From UMGS1484 sp045661365 (lineage in GTDB: Bacteria > Bacillota > Clostridia > Oscillospirales > Acutalibacteraceae): 26,258 nucleotides of DNA. The stretch lies in assembly GCA_045661365.1 (NCBI GenBank), contig JAZRFL010000037.1, positions 1-26,258 of the forward strand, in the 5' to 3' direction. The notes under the pieces are model-generated. The model ran no database searches and was not told the origin of the DNA. It worked only from the letters and a program-made list of their open reading frames with translations. Below are positions 9,168 to 15,632 of the stretch, piece after piece. A program made the translations under genes and the position numbers. Each line of letters starts with the position of its first letter. The stretch's first letter is position 1.

Positions 9168-9749
9168 TTACCTTTCGTTTAATTGAGAAACTACAAAATT
9201 ATAAGCTGCAACCGTGTCCAAATGGATCGTTTTATCACGATTGACTAAATCTTGGATAGAAAATGCCAATGCGTAACGCATGCCGCGTTCCATAGAGATC
9301 ATGGTTTCGGCTCGCATGACATCTACGTCTTGATAGTCACGTTCTTCCCCAATATAATCGGCCAAAAAAACCAGTTTTTCCAACTGGCTCATATTGGCAC
9401 GACCGGTGGTGTGATAAGAAATGGCATTGAGCAGATCTTGGTCGTCTATGCCCAACTGCTCTTTGCAAAAGATCGCACCGGTTTTGGCATGCCACAAAGG
9501 GGGCGCTCCTAAAGTAACCGTATCTGTCATTATATCATGCTTTTTCAACATTTGCAACTGAATTTCCGGTTTTTCTTCTTTCATTATATCATGTAAAATA
9601 CCTGCCAGATAGGCTTTTTCTTTGTCACCGCCATAACGCTCGGCCAAGGCAACACCTGCTTTGGCAACGTTGACGGAATGGATAAACCGTTTTTCAGACA
9701 AACGGGAACCAATCAGGTCGATGTAGGATTTGTATTTTTCCCTGTACAT
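9168..9749 (-). CDS. yqeK: HD-domain hydrolase YqeK (probable Ap4A hydrolase)
   Basis: YqeK proteins are HD-superfamily phosphohydrolases; characterised members cleave diadenosine tetraphosphate symmetrically to ADP. Metal ligands are readable along the 193 residues: H24 (RFIHSVNVA), H53-D54 (ILHDIMKE), H87 (PPLWHAKTG), H113 (SYHTTG) and D131 (FLADYIGE). The start ATG follows GGGAGTG, which covers the end of nadD only 6 bp upstream. The nadD-yqeK pair is one of the most stable in Firmicutes. Assignment to the family is firm; the Ap4A substrate comes from homologues. Confidence 0.95.
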   Translation of the reverse strand: MYREKYKSYIDLIGSRLSEKRFIHSVNVAKAGVALAERYGGDKEKAYLAGILHDIMKEEKPEIQLQMLKKHDIMTDTVTLGAPPLWHAKTGAIFCKEQLGIDDQDLLNAISYHTTGRANMSQLEKLVFLADYIGEERDYQDVDVMRAETMISMERGMRYALAFSIQDLVNRDKTIHLDTVAAYNFVVSQLNER

Positions 9750-9755
9750 ATGGTT

Positions 9756-10352
9756 TCACTCCCTATATAATGCGTTTTCCACCAAATACCGTTCAACTTC
9801 GGGTAAAACAAGCCCCGCAAGTGATTGTTGATCTTGTAATTGCTTGCGAATTTGGGTGGATGATACTTCGACGAGTGGCATAGACAACAAAACCGCTTGG
9901 CCGCCAATGTTGGAAATATGGCGTTGCATGTCTTGCAGTTGCTTATGTTGGCAGTCACACCGATTGGCAACCAAAAAAGTGACCGATTTGGCGAGGGTTT
10001 CATAGGCTTTCCATTTAGGTAAGGTAAGAAAAGAGTCAGCGCCACACAAAAAATAATATTGGTCGGGCTGATTGTTTAACAAGTGATGAATGGTGTGAAC
10101 GGTAAAGCTGGGTTTCGGTAAATGAAATTCAATATCGCTGACCGAAATTCGCTCATCATGTTTGGCAGCCAATCGACACATAGCTAAGCGGTGCTCATTT
10201 TCTGCCATGGTTCGGTTGGTTTTAAAAGGGGAGCAGGCCGCAGGAATCAGTAGTAATTTGGCTGCAGGTAAGTAGTCTAATGCCGCCTTTGCCATAGCCA
10301 AATGCCCCAAATGAATAGGGTCAAAGCTACCTCCAAAAACAATGGTTGCCAA
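9756..10352 (-). CDS. nadD: Nicotinate-nucleotide adenylyltransferase
   Basis: Joins nicotinate mononucleotide and ATP to make deamido-NAD, the shared step of de novo and salvage NAD synthesis. The 198-residue protein has the nucleotidyltransferase GGSFDPIHLGHL loop (residues 7-18, HxGH type), LLLIPAACSPFK and the C-terminal EVSSTQIRKQL (the ISSTxIR motif). The start is TTG with GGCGGTGA about 7 nt upstream; no ATG lies closer to the conserved N-terminus. It is the first visible gene of the - strand operon ending at leuS. Together with pncB at 15633 it would form a Preiss-Handler niacin salvage route. Confidence 0.96.
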   Translation of the reverse strand: MATIVFGGSFDPIHLGHLAMAKAALDYLPAAKLLLIPAACSPFKTNRTMAENEHRLAMCRLAAKHDERISVSDIEFHLPKPSFTVHTIHHLLNNQPDQYYFLCGADSFLTLPKWKAYETLAKSVTFLVANRCDCQHKQLQDMQRHISNIGGQAVLLSMPLVEVSSTQIRKQLQDQQSLAGLVLPEVERYLVENALYRE

Positions 10353-10428
10353 AAAATGTCACCGCCTTGTTTAAAACTGTACGTATTTGTCTACATTATG
10401 AGTGATAAAGACTGAAGGAGATGTGAAA

Positions 10429-10707
10429 ATGATCAAAGGAGTTAATCATACGATTATAGAGGTAACCAATCCGCAAAATCGATATTTTGAACGTGCGTTG
10501 TTGTTTGTTCGGCCGCAACTTTCATCGGTTGCTTTTCAAAATCTGCAACAGCACGCCGACCATTTTGTACAAACAGTAGGGGAACCACCAACAGATACGC
10601 AACGCACCGAGGCAATTCGCCGTCGCAAACAAAAACGCAGAATTTTAAATGGATTGTGGTGTGTCAGCGGTTTTGGAATCGGTTTGTTGGTTCGGTTGTT
10701 TTTGTGA
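10429..10707 (+). CDS. Small tail-anchored membrane protein of unknown function (92 aa)
   Basis: I do not know a function. The ATG at 10429 is chosen over an upstream in-frame codon because GAAGGAGATG lies 6-8 nt before it. The N-terminal third (KGVNHTIIEVTN, YFERALLFVRP) resembles short proteins I associate with clostridial genomes, the middle is polar, and a strongly basic patch RRRKQKRR (residues 64-71) precedes a single C-terminal hydrophobic helix (about 72-92). This points to an inner-membrane protein with a cytosolic N-terminus. It is transcribed away from nadD and converges on the M14 lipoprotein with only 10 bp between the stops. No terminator is visible between them. Confidence 0.72.
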   Translation: MIKGVNHTIIEVTNPQNRYFERALLFVRPQLSSVAFQNLQQHADHFVQTVGEPPTDTQRTEAIRRRKQKRRILNGLWCVSGFGIGLLVRLFL

Positions 10708-10717
10708 ATATCGTTGC

Positions 10718-11974
10718 TTATGGTTTACAATAGGTCATGATAAGCGGTAGTACTGCTTTGCTTTTACTCCAACGAACCGTATTGCTGAAATAGGTGTGGT
10801 TATTGTCTGAAAGAGGATCTACCGTTTCGGTCAGAGGCATTAATTCCAAGCAAAAGCCGGGGCGTTTATAGGTTTCGCGGAACCAGTTTTCAAAGCCACC
10901 GCCAAAACCGTTTACGTCATCAGAGGTTTTGCATTTATAAAATCCATATTCTTTTTCCAAACGATTGGCTATGGTTTGGGAAACGCCTACATTGGGATTT
11001 AATGTGTCAGACCAATAAAAACAATCCCCTCTGACGTGGATCGAGGTCATAAAAACAAATTGATTGTTTTCACATAGTTGCATCAATGCTTGCGTTTCAG
11101 GTTCCGATGCAACGGTTGGACCCTTGTAGTTTTCGGCATCGGGGGTAGTGACTTTGTTGTTGATCTGTTCCCACAAAAGAGGGAAGTTCTTGTTTAAATT
11201 TACGCCGTTGGCATTGCCTTTATAATCAGAAATCGTGGTATATTCATTGGAATACTGTTTTTTGCGGTAGGTAACGGTTACCGCGGGAGAATCCCGCCCT
11301 GTTATAATTTCCAGTCCGTCGGGATTGGATAGAGGAACCATGTATAAGGTATAGGTGTCTAACAATGTTTTTACGTCAAATGAAGCAAAACTTTCATTTT
11401 TTGTATAAGCAACACAAAATTCTTCAATACAACGCATGGTGTAGCTGACCGTAATGGTTTCTCTGGCATGAATACCACCGATAATACAGGCTTTGGTTTC
11501 TCCCTTGCCCAATTTTACCAGCGTAATATCTCTGCCTTGCACCGAACTGCCAATGCTTTCGGTTTGGATCAATTCAGGATACGCTTCAGCCAAGGCGGCA
11601 ATTTCACTTTGTACCGATTGGTAAGAAGGCCGCTTGGTGTACGTTACAATATCGGTTAAATTGGTGTCAGGTACCGGGGTAGGTTTTACTGTCGGTTTGG
11701 AAGAAGGCGTGCTTGGTTTGGAAGAAACAGCAGAAGACACCGGTGCTTGAGAAGACGTAGTAGACGGGGAGAGGGGTTGAGAAACAGTCGGTTGAGAAGC
11801 GATCGGCTCAGAGACGATGGGATTTGAAGAAATTACAGAGTCGGTTGCGGTCTCAAGCAACGAGGTTTGTGTTTGGGGCGCAGCGGCATTGTTATTTGTC
11901 GGGACGGTAGTGGTACAGCTGATCAGAGATAAAGTGATGAAACCCAATAAAAACAGAAAAAATGTTTTTTTCAT
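10718..11974 (-). CDS. Lipoprotein with M14 zinc carboxypeptidase domain
   Basis: A surface-anchored carboxypeptidase, possibly acting on peptidoglycan stem peptides like gamma-D-glutamyl-diaminopimelate peptidases. The signal peptide ends in lipobox LISC with the lipidated Cys20. Residues ~21-105 form a Ser/Thr/Pro-rich linker across the wall. The catalytic domain follows: zinc ligands H169 and E172 in GGIHARETI, substrate-binding SNPDG (216-220) and GVNLNKNF (257-264), third zinc ligand H313 in SIHVRGD, SEPET near 290-294, and catalytic E377 in CLELMPL. All core residues are present, so it should be active. The ATG has AGGAG 8 nt upstream and a good promoter beyond it. It is a single-gene unit; the actual substrate is unknown. 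Confidence 0.92.
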   Translation of the reverse strand: MKKTFFLFLLGFITLSLISCTTTVPTNNNAAAPQTQTSLLETATDSVISSNPIVSEPIASQPTVSQPLSPSTTSSQAPVSSAVSSKPSTPSSKPTVKPTPVPDTNLTDIVTYTKRPSYQSVQSEIAALAEAYPELIQTESIGSSVQGRDITLVKLGKGETKACIIGGIHARETITVSYTMRCIEEFCVAYTKNESFASFDVKTLLDTYTLYMVPLSNPDGLEIITGRDSPAVTVTYRKKQYSNEYTTISDYKGNANGVNLNKNFPLLWEQINNKVTTPDAENYKGPTVASEPETQALMQLCENNQFVFMTSIHVRGDCFYWSDTLNPNVGVSQTIANRLEKEYGFYKCKTSDDVNGFGGGFENWFRETYKRPGFCLELMPLTETVDPLSDNNHTYFSNTVRWSKSKAVLPLIMTYCKP

Positions 11975-12010
11975 GGTTTTTACTCCTATAACTACACAAA
12001 AATTCAGTTT

Positions 12011-12039
12011 ATTATATCACCTTTTGTCGTAAGATACAA
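12011..12039 (-). promoter_or_regulatory. Sigma-A promoter for the M14 lipoprotein
   Basis: On the - strand, TTGTAT (12034-12039) and a perfect TATAAT (12011-12016) are separated by exactly 17 bp. They lie about 40 bp upstream of the lipoprotein start at 11974. Confidence 0.8.
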
Positions 12040-12100
12040 GATAAAATAAAAACTTTATTGGGAAAGTAAAAAAAGCAACCGGATATTACGAAAAAAACTA

Positions 12101-12130
12101 TTGACAAAAGGTTAGCAGATAGTGTATAAT
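12101..12130 (+). promoter_or_regulatory. Sigma-A promoter for rpsU
   Basis: Perfect TTGACA (12101-12106) and perfect TATAAT (12125-12130) with an 18-bp spacer, downstream of an A-rich stretch. Transcription should start near 12137, giving a leader of about 56 nt before the rpsU ATG. This is a strong consensus promoter, as expected for a ribosomal protein gene. Confidence 0.88.
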
Positions 12131-12161
12131 ACACCTTGCACATGTTTGTTTGTGACTTTAA

Positions 12162-12182
12162 CCCCTGCCAATGGGCGGAGGG
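12162..12182 (+). promoter_or_regulatory. Putative hairpin covering part of the rpsU ribosome binding site
   Basis: CCCCTGCC (12162-12169) can pair with GGCGGAGGG (12174-12182) around an AATG loop, giving about eight pairs including one G-U, with one bulged A. The right arm forms the first half of the purine-rich ribosome binding region (GGCGGAGGGAGGG); the second AGGG (12183-12186) remains free 6 nt before the ATG. The hairpin could modulate S21 translation. Sequence inference only. Confidence 0.4.
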
Positions 12183-12192
12183 AGGGAATATA

Positions 12193-12369
12193 ATGAGTCA
12201 GGTAAAGATTAAAGATAATGAATCTCTCGAAAACGCACTGCGTCGTTTTAAACGTCAGACTCAACGCGATGGTGTAATCCAAGAAGTTCGTAAGAGAGAA
12301 CATTATGAAAAGCCTTCGGTAAAACGCAAAAAGAAATCCGAAGCCGCTCGTAAGCGCAAGTTTAAATAA
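12193..12369 (+). CDS. rpsU: 30S ribosomal protein S21
   Basis: Small basic protein (58 residues) of the 30S platform that assists initiation on mRNAs. The S21 pattern is clear: MSQVKIKDNESLENALRRFK, then an arginine/lysine-rich tail with KREHYEKPSVKRKKK and RKRKFK. An in-frame open stretch begins upstream at 12136, but the conserved MSQVK start at 12193 with GGAGGGAGGG just before it is right. It has its own consensus promoter and a terminator-like hairpin behind it, so it is probably expressed largely as a monocistronic message, with some read-through into yqeG. Confidence 0.97.
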   Translation: MSQVKIKDNESLENALRRFKRQTQRDGVIQEVRKREHYEKPSVKRKKKSEAARKRKFK

Positions 12370-12378
12370 GTGATGATC

Positions 12379-12410
12379 AGGCGGTTGTTAGCGTATACTA
12401 GCAACCGCCT
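12379..12410 (+). terminator. Intrinsic terminator or attenuator after rpsU
   Basis: A 13-bp stem (12379-12391 with 12398-12410, one G-U pair) around a 6-nt loop, followed by GTATTCTTTT. The T-tract is imperfect, so partial read-through into the yqeG gene cluster is likely. Confidence 0.75.
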
Positions 12411-12437
12411 GTATTCTTTTAGAATTGGGGTGAATCC

Positions 12438-12938
12438 ATGGCAGTTTTTCGACCGACGTTACAACGAAACCGTGTCACCGATCTGTCAGTGGAAACGGTA
12501 AAGCAATTGAAAATTTCCACCTTGCTGTTAGATGTGGATAATACACTGTCCACCCATCACAGCCAAATCCCGTTGAAAGGCGTGGAGCGGTGGATTGCAG
12601 ACATGACCGAAGCGGGTGTGAGTCTGTTTATTGTGTCCAATGCCAAAAAAGAGCGGGTTGCACCTTTTGCCGAGCAGTTGGGATTACCATATTTTTGGTT
12701 GTGTAAAAAACCCTTGCCGTTTCGATTGAAAAAAGCAATCAGACAACTGGGAGCAGAGAAACGGTCGGTTATGTTGTGCGGTGACCAATTGTTTACCGAT
12801 ATGGCAGCGGGAAATCTGTGTGGAGTTCGCACGTTGTTGGTAACGCCGGCAAAACAGGAAACAGGTTGGACTTTTCGCCTGCGTCGTCGTTTGGAAAGAC
12901 CGTTGCTAAAACGGTATAAAAAGGAGCAATCGCAATGA
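12438..12938 (+). CDS. yqeG: YqeG family HAD-IIIA phosphatase
   Basis: A 166-residue HAD-superfamily protein of the YqeG subfamily, a conserved Firmicute protein whose substrate is not known to me. The catalytic loop is LLLDVDNTLS with nucleophile D32 and acid/base D34. Motif II is FIVSNAKK, and motif III lies around the conserved lysine and MLCGDQLFTDMAAGN. The start ATG follows GGGGTGA. The stop overlaps the next gene (ATGA). In many Firmicutes yqeG lies near yqeK/nadD-type genes, which fits this neighbourhood. Catalytic residues look intact. Confidence 0.93.
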   Translation: MAVFRPTLQRNRVTDLSVETVKQLKISTLLLDVDNTLSTHHSQIPLKGVERWIADMTEAGVSLFIVSNAKKERVAPFAEQLGLPYFWLCKKPLPFRLKKAIRQLGAEKRSVMLCGDQLFTDMAAGNLCGVRTLLVTPAKQETGWTFRLRRRLERPLLKRYKKEQSQ

Positions 12939-13795
12939 ACAACGCCAAATTTGGTCCTGCTGGTACAGGGGACAGTTTTAAGGAACAAGGCTACAAAACC
13001 AGCCTACAGGTGCCCGGCTATTTAAAAAACATGGGATTGACATGGTTTGAATACCAATGTGGTCGCGGTGTTAATATTAGTGAAGAAAAGGCAATGCAGT
13101 TGGGAGAAAAGGCGGCACAACACCAAATCGGGATCTCGTTGCATGCACCCTATTACATATCTTTGGCCTCCAAAGAGGAAGAAAAACGGCACAATTCGGT
13201 CAACTATATTTTGCAGTCGGCCAAAGCGGTGGCGCAAATGGGCGGGGATCGTATTGTGGTACACCCCGGAGGACTTGGTGGACTTTCTCGAGCAGATGCT
13301 ACCGCGCTTGCTTGTGATACTTTGAAAAAAGCGCAAGCATGCTTGGATGAAAACGGACTGTCTCACGTTCATATTTGTCCCGAAACCATGGGGAAGATCA
13401 ATCAGCTTGGAACGCTGGAGGAAGTGCTGACCATGTGTGGCGTGGATGAACGTCTTTTACCTTGCATTGACTTTGGTCATTTAAATGCTCGTACGCATGG
13501 TTGTGTCAATTCTGCCGAGGCATTTTCACAAATACTTGACCAAATGCAAAACGCGTTGGGATACGACCGCATGTCGGTGTTTCATTCTCATTTTTCCAAA
13601 ATTGAGTATACCGACGGTGGTGAAAAGCGCCATCTCACTTTTGAAGATGAGGTTTATGGCCCCGAATTTGAGCCGTTGGCAGAGTTGATTGCCCGTAAAG
13701 GACTTTCTCCGGTTATTGTGTGTGAATCATCGGGCACGCAAGCCGAGGATGCTTTGTACATGCTAACATGTTATACTAAGGCTTGTAACGCATAA
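12935..13795 (+). CDS. Endonuclease IV-like TIM-barrel protein
   Basis: A 286-residue AP endonuclease family 2 / xylose isomerase-like barrel, probably a divergent deoxyribonuclease IV acting at abasic sites. Eight of the nine trinuclear-zinc ligands of E. coli Nfo can be matched by spacing: H70 (SLHAPYY), H110 (VVHPGG), E150 (CPETMGK), D179 and H182 (IDFGHLNA), H219 (HSHFSK), H233 (KRHLTF) and E264 (CESSG). The position two before H233, an Asp in Nfo, is K231 here. The N-terminus KFGPAGTGDSF also differs from classical Nfo. Start: AAGGAG, 9 nt upstream, and ATGA overlap with yqeG. It could be a sugar-modifying barrel instead of a repair enzyme. Confidence 0.82.
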   Translation: MNNAKFGPAGTGDSFKEQGYKTSLQVPGYLKNMGLTWFEYQCGRGVNISEEKAMQLGEKAAQHQIGISLHAPYYISLASKEEEKRHNSVNYILQSAKAVAQMGGDRIVVHPGGLGGLSRADATALACDTLKKAQACLDENGLSHVHICPETMGKINQLGTLEEVLTMCGVDERLLPCIDFGHLNARTHGCVNSAEAFSQILDQMQNALGYDRMSVFHSHFSKIEYTDGGEKRHLTFEDEVYGPEFEPLAELIARKGLSPVIVCESSGTQAEDALYMLTCYTKACNA

Positions 13796-13834
13796 ATGTT
13801 TTGGGTTTGACATAGTATTTATGGGTGATTGTCC

Positions 13835-14890
13835 ATGAAATATTATGTGATTCAGCAGGGAAAACAGTTGCTGATTACGGTGTCGGTTTTAGCGGGCTGC
13901 GGGGTTTTGCTGATCTTTTCGCAAGAGGCACGTAATAGTGCTGTGCAAGGTCTTATGTTGTGTGGGCAGGTTGTTATACCGTCGTTGTTTGTGTTTCTTT
14001 GTTTATGTCAATGGCTTATGACCTCGTCGGGGATCGGTTTGCTAACTCGATACGGGAAACCGCTTTTCCGAGTGTTACTGGGAAGTTATTGGCAAGGCGG
14101 TCTCGCATGGCTTATGGCTGTGATTGGCGGGTATCCTATGGGCGCGGTTGCTTTGAAACAATTGCTTGCACAGGGACTTATAACGCGGGAACAAGCGGAA
14201 CGGCTCATTTGTTTTTTATTTGTACCATCTCCGGCCTTTGTAATTACCGCTGTAGGGGTCGGTTTATTAAATTCTGCGCGTTCGGGTGTGCTCTTATGGG
14301 GCGCTTGCGTCATGGCTTCACTGGTGATCACCGTTGTTGGTTGTCGCATTAAAAGTGTAGAGTCGGCATCTATGCCCCATGACGTATCGTTACGATCCAT
14401 GGGTTTTACCGCAGGAGTGGCATCAGCTTGCCAGTTGATGTTGCAGATTTGCGGCATGGTAGTGCTGTTTTGTGTGGTGATCGGTTTTTTACCGATGTTG
14501 TCTCTTCCTGTTTGTGTTTCGAATTGGATCGGGGGCTTGTTAGAGGTAACCAATGGTTGTGTTATTGTCTCTTGCTACGGGCTTCCTGCGTTGGCGGCAG
14601 TGTTGGGCTTTGGCGGTGTATCTACCCATTGGCAGATCAAAGGTTTGGCAGGGGACTTGTTGACATCGTACAGTCGATACAGCTGGATTCGTTTGATGCA
14701 AGGATTATTGAGTTGTTTAGCGGCGCATGCCTTCTGTTTTGCGTTTCCCAATGCGGTTTCGACCATGACAATTCAAACGGCAAGTGCCAAAGCCGAAGTT
14801 TCATTGTTGCCCGCAATCGGGTTGATGATTACTTGTGTGATATTTTTGTGTTCCCTACAGGCAGGAACCAAAAAGGAGTGTAAAAAATGA
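13835..14890 (+). CDS. YlbJ/SpoVV-like sporulation integral membrane protein
   Basis: A 351-residue polytopic membrane protein with about eight hydrophobic helices and the family landmark VIGGYPMGA (residues 97-104), followed by LITREQAERLICF and PAFVITAVGVGLLNS. B. subtilis YlbJ (SpoVV) is implicated in moving dipicolinic acid from the mother cell toward the forespore, so this gene hints at a spore former. The usual polar motif before PAF (NNSGP-like, from memory) reads FVPSPAF here, so this is a divergent member. ATG at 13835 is preferred over a TTG two codons earlier because GGGTGA sits 6 nt before it. The stop overlaps the next gene (ATGA). Nucleoside/gate-type transport is an alternative reading. 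Confidence 0.8.
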   Translation: MKYYVIQQGKQLLITVSVLAGCGVLLIFSQEARNSAVQGLMLCGQVVIPSLFVFLCLCQWLMTSSGIGLLTRYGKPLFRVLLGSYWQGGLAWLMAVIGGYPMGAVALKQLLAQGLITREQAERLICFLFVPSPAFVITAVGVGLLNSARSGVLLWGACVMASLVITVVGCRIKSVESASMPHDVSLRSMGFTAGVASACQLMLQICGMVVLFCVVIGFLPMLSLPVCVSNWIGGLLEVTNGCVIVSCYGLPALAAVLGFGGVSTHWQIKGLAGDLLTSYSRYSWIRLMQGLLSCLAAHAFCFAFPNAVSTMTIQTASAKAEVSLLPAIGLMITCVIFLCSLQAGTKKECKK

Positions 14891-15108
14891 AAAATCAAGA
14901 ATATGTTGAACAGGAATACCGCAAGGCTTGCCGGTATTGTGAACACGGTCAATTGTCTTCTGATCAAACGGTCGTTCTTTGTCCCAAAAAGGGGATCGTA
15001 GAAACCGACTATCTTTGTAAAAAATATGTGTACGATCCATTGAAACGTGTTCCGCAACAGCCTCGTGCAACGATGACCGATTTTTCTGCCGAAGATTTTA
15101 GTTTGTAA
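14887..15108 (+). CDS. Four-cysteine small protein of unknown function (73 aa)
   Basis: A short cytosolic protein with four cysteines at residues 15, 18, 32 and 44 (ACRYCEHG, VLCPKKGI, YLCKKYVYDPLKR), spaced as in a small zinc or iron-sulfur site. The closing KKYVYDPLKR resembles conserved clostridial proteins I have seen without a known role. It overlaps the YlbJ-like gene by ATGA and has AAGGAG about 9 nt upstream, so it is co-translated with it. A strong terminator follows. Function unknown; the spacing and overlap make it a real gene. Confidence 0.82.
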   Translation: MKNQEYVEQEYRKACRYCEHGQLSSDQTVVLCPKKGIVETDYLCKKYVYDPLKRVPQQPRATMTDFSAEDFSL

Positions 15109-15125
15109 TATGTTAAAGAAAACAT

Positions 15126-15154
15126 AAAAGCACCGAACTTGTTTCGGTGCTTTT
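15126..15154. terminator. Bidirectional intrinsic terminator
   Basis: A 12-bp stem (15126-15137 with 15143-15154) and CTTGT loop; AAAAGCACCGAA pairs with its complement ending in TTTT. It closes the rpsU-yqeG-YlbJ cluster on the + strand. On the - strand the same hairpin, followed by a T-rich stretch, can end the XRE regulator transcript. Confidence 0.9.
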
Positions 15155-15239
15155 GTTGTTGTAAACTGCGATTTTTCTACAGAGAGTCGATCGGTTTTAA
15201 AAACGATGTTTTCGAATAAAAGCGGCCTGCCGTAATACA

Positions 15240-15488
15240 TCAATCTTCCAAGCCCAATAACCAAAGTGGCGAAATGTCTAAGATTTGAGCAATAGCGATC
15301 AGCTCATAGTCGCTGACTTTGCGAATTTGTCCTTCTAATTTGGAAAGTCCCGAAGCGTTCATGTCGATTCCTCTTGTCTGCAGTTGAATCAGCAATTCTT
15401 TTTGCTTCATTCCCAGCTCTTTGCGGCGGAACTCTATGCGTTTGCCTACTAAATTGCTGTTTCCGATTTCCTGCTTTCTTGTTTTCAC
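15240..15488 (-). CDS. XRE-family helix-turn-helix regulator
   Basis: A DNA-binding protein of 82 residues, little more than one Cro/C1-type helix-turn-helix domain (RIEFRRKELGMKQKELL, then SGLSKLEGQIRKVSDYELIAIAQIL, helices at about 27-52). It lacks a ligand-binding or peptidase domain. An ATG at 15506 exists, but GTG at 15488 is the better start because AAGGAGG lies exactly 7 nt before it and the ATG precedes that site. It is transcribed divergently from pncB across a ~145-bp gap, so control of itself and perhaps pncB is possible. I saw no convincing operator palindrome there. Confidence 0.88.
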   Translation of the reverse strand: MKTRKQEIGNSNLVGKRIEFRRKELGMKQKELLIQLQTRGIDMNASGLSKLEGQIRKVSDYELIAIAQILDISPLWLLGLED

Positions 15489-15572
15489 AACTATACCTCC
15501 TTGCATTTGTGCCTTTTTGGTGTTTTTATCACAGAAATATAAACCGATTAATAACTTTTATGAGATTTATCG

Positions 15573-15600
15573 TTGCAATTTTTGGGGAGTGTGGTACAAT
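15573..15600 (+). promoter_or_regulatory. Probable sigma-A promoter for pncB
   Basis: TTGCAA (15573-15578), 16-bp spacer, TACAAT (15595-15600). It ends 32 bp upstream of the pncB ATG, leaving a leader of about 25 nt. Confidence 0.65.
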
Positions 15601-15632
15601 AAATACAGACCTTTTTGAAAGGATGTAACGTT

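Noticed and set aside
9528..9593. Repeated 12-mer CATTATATCATG (9528-9539 and 9582-9593)
   Set aside because: Both copies encode His-Asp-Ile-Met inside yqeK with the same codons; one is part of the catalytic HD motif. Most likely coincidence.
11636..11905. Low-complexity Ser/Thr/Pro region as a DNA repeat or recombination site
   Set aside because: It encodes the wall-spanning linker of the M14 lipoprotein; composition is explained by the protein.
15489..15632. Operator palindrome between the XRE gene and pncB
   Set aside because: Only short imperfect matches (such as CGAT...ATCG) were found, not better than chance in AT-rich DNA.
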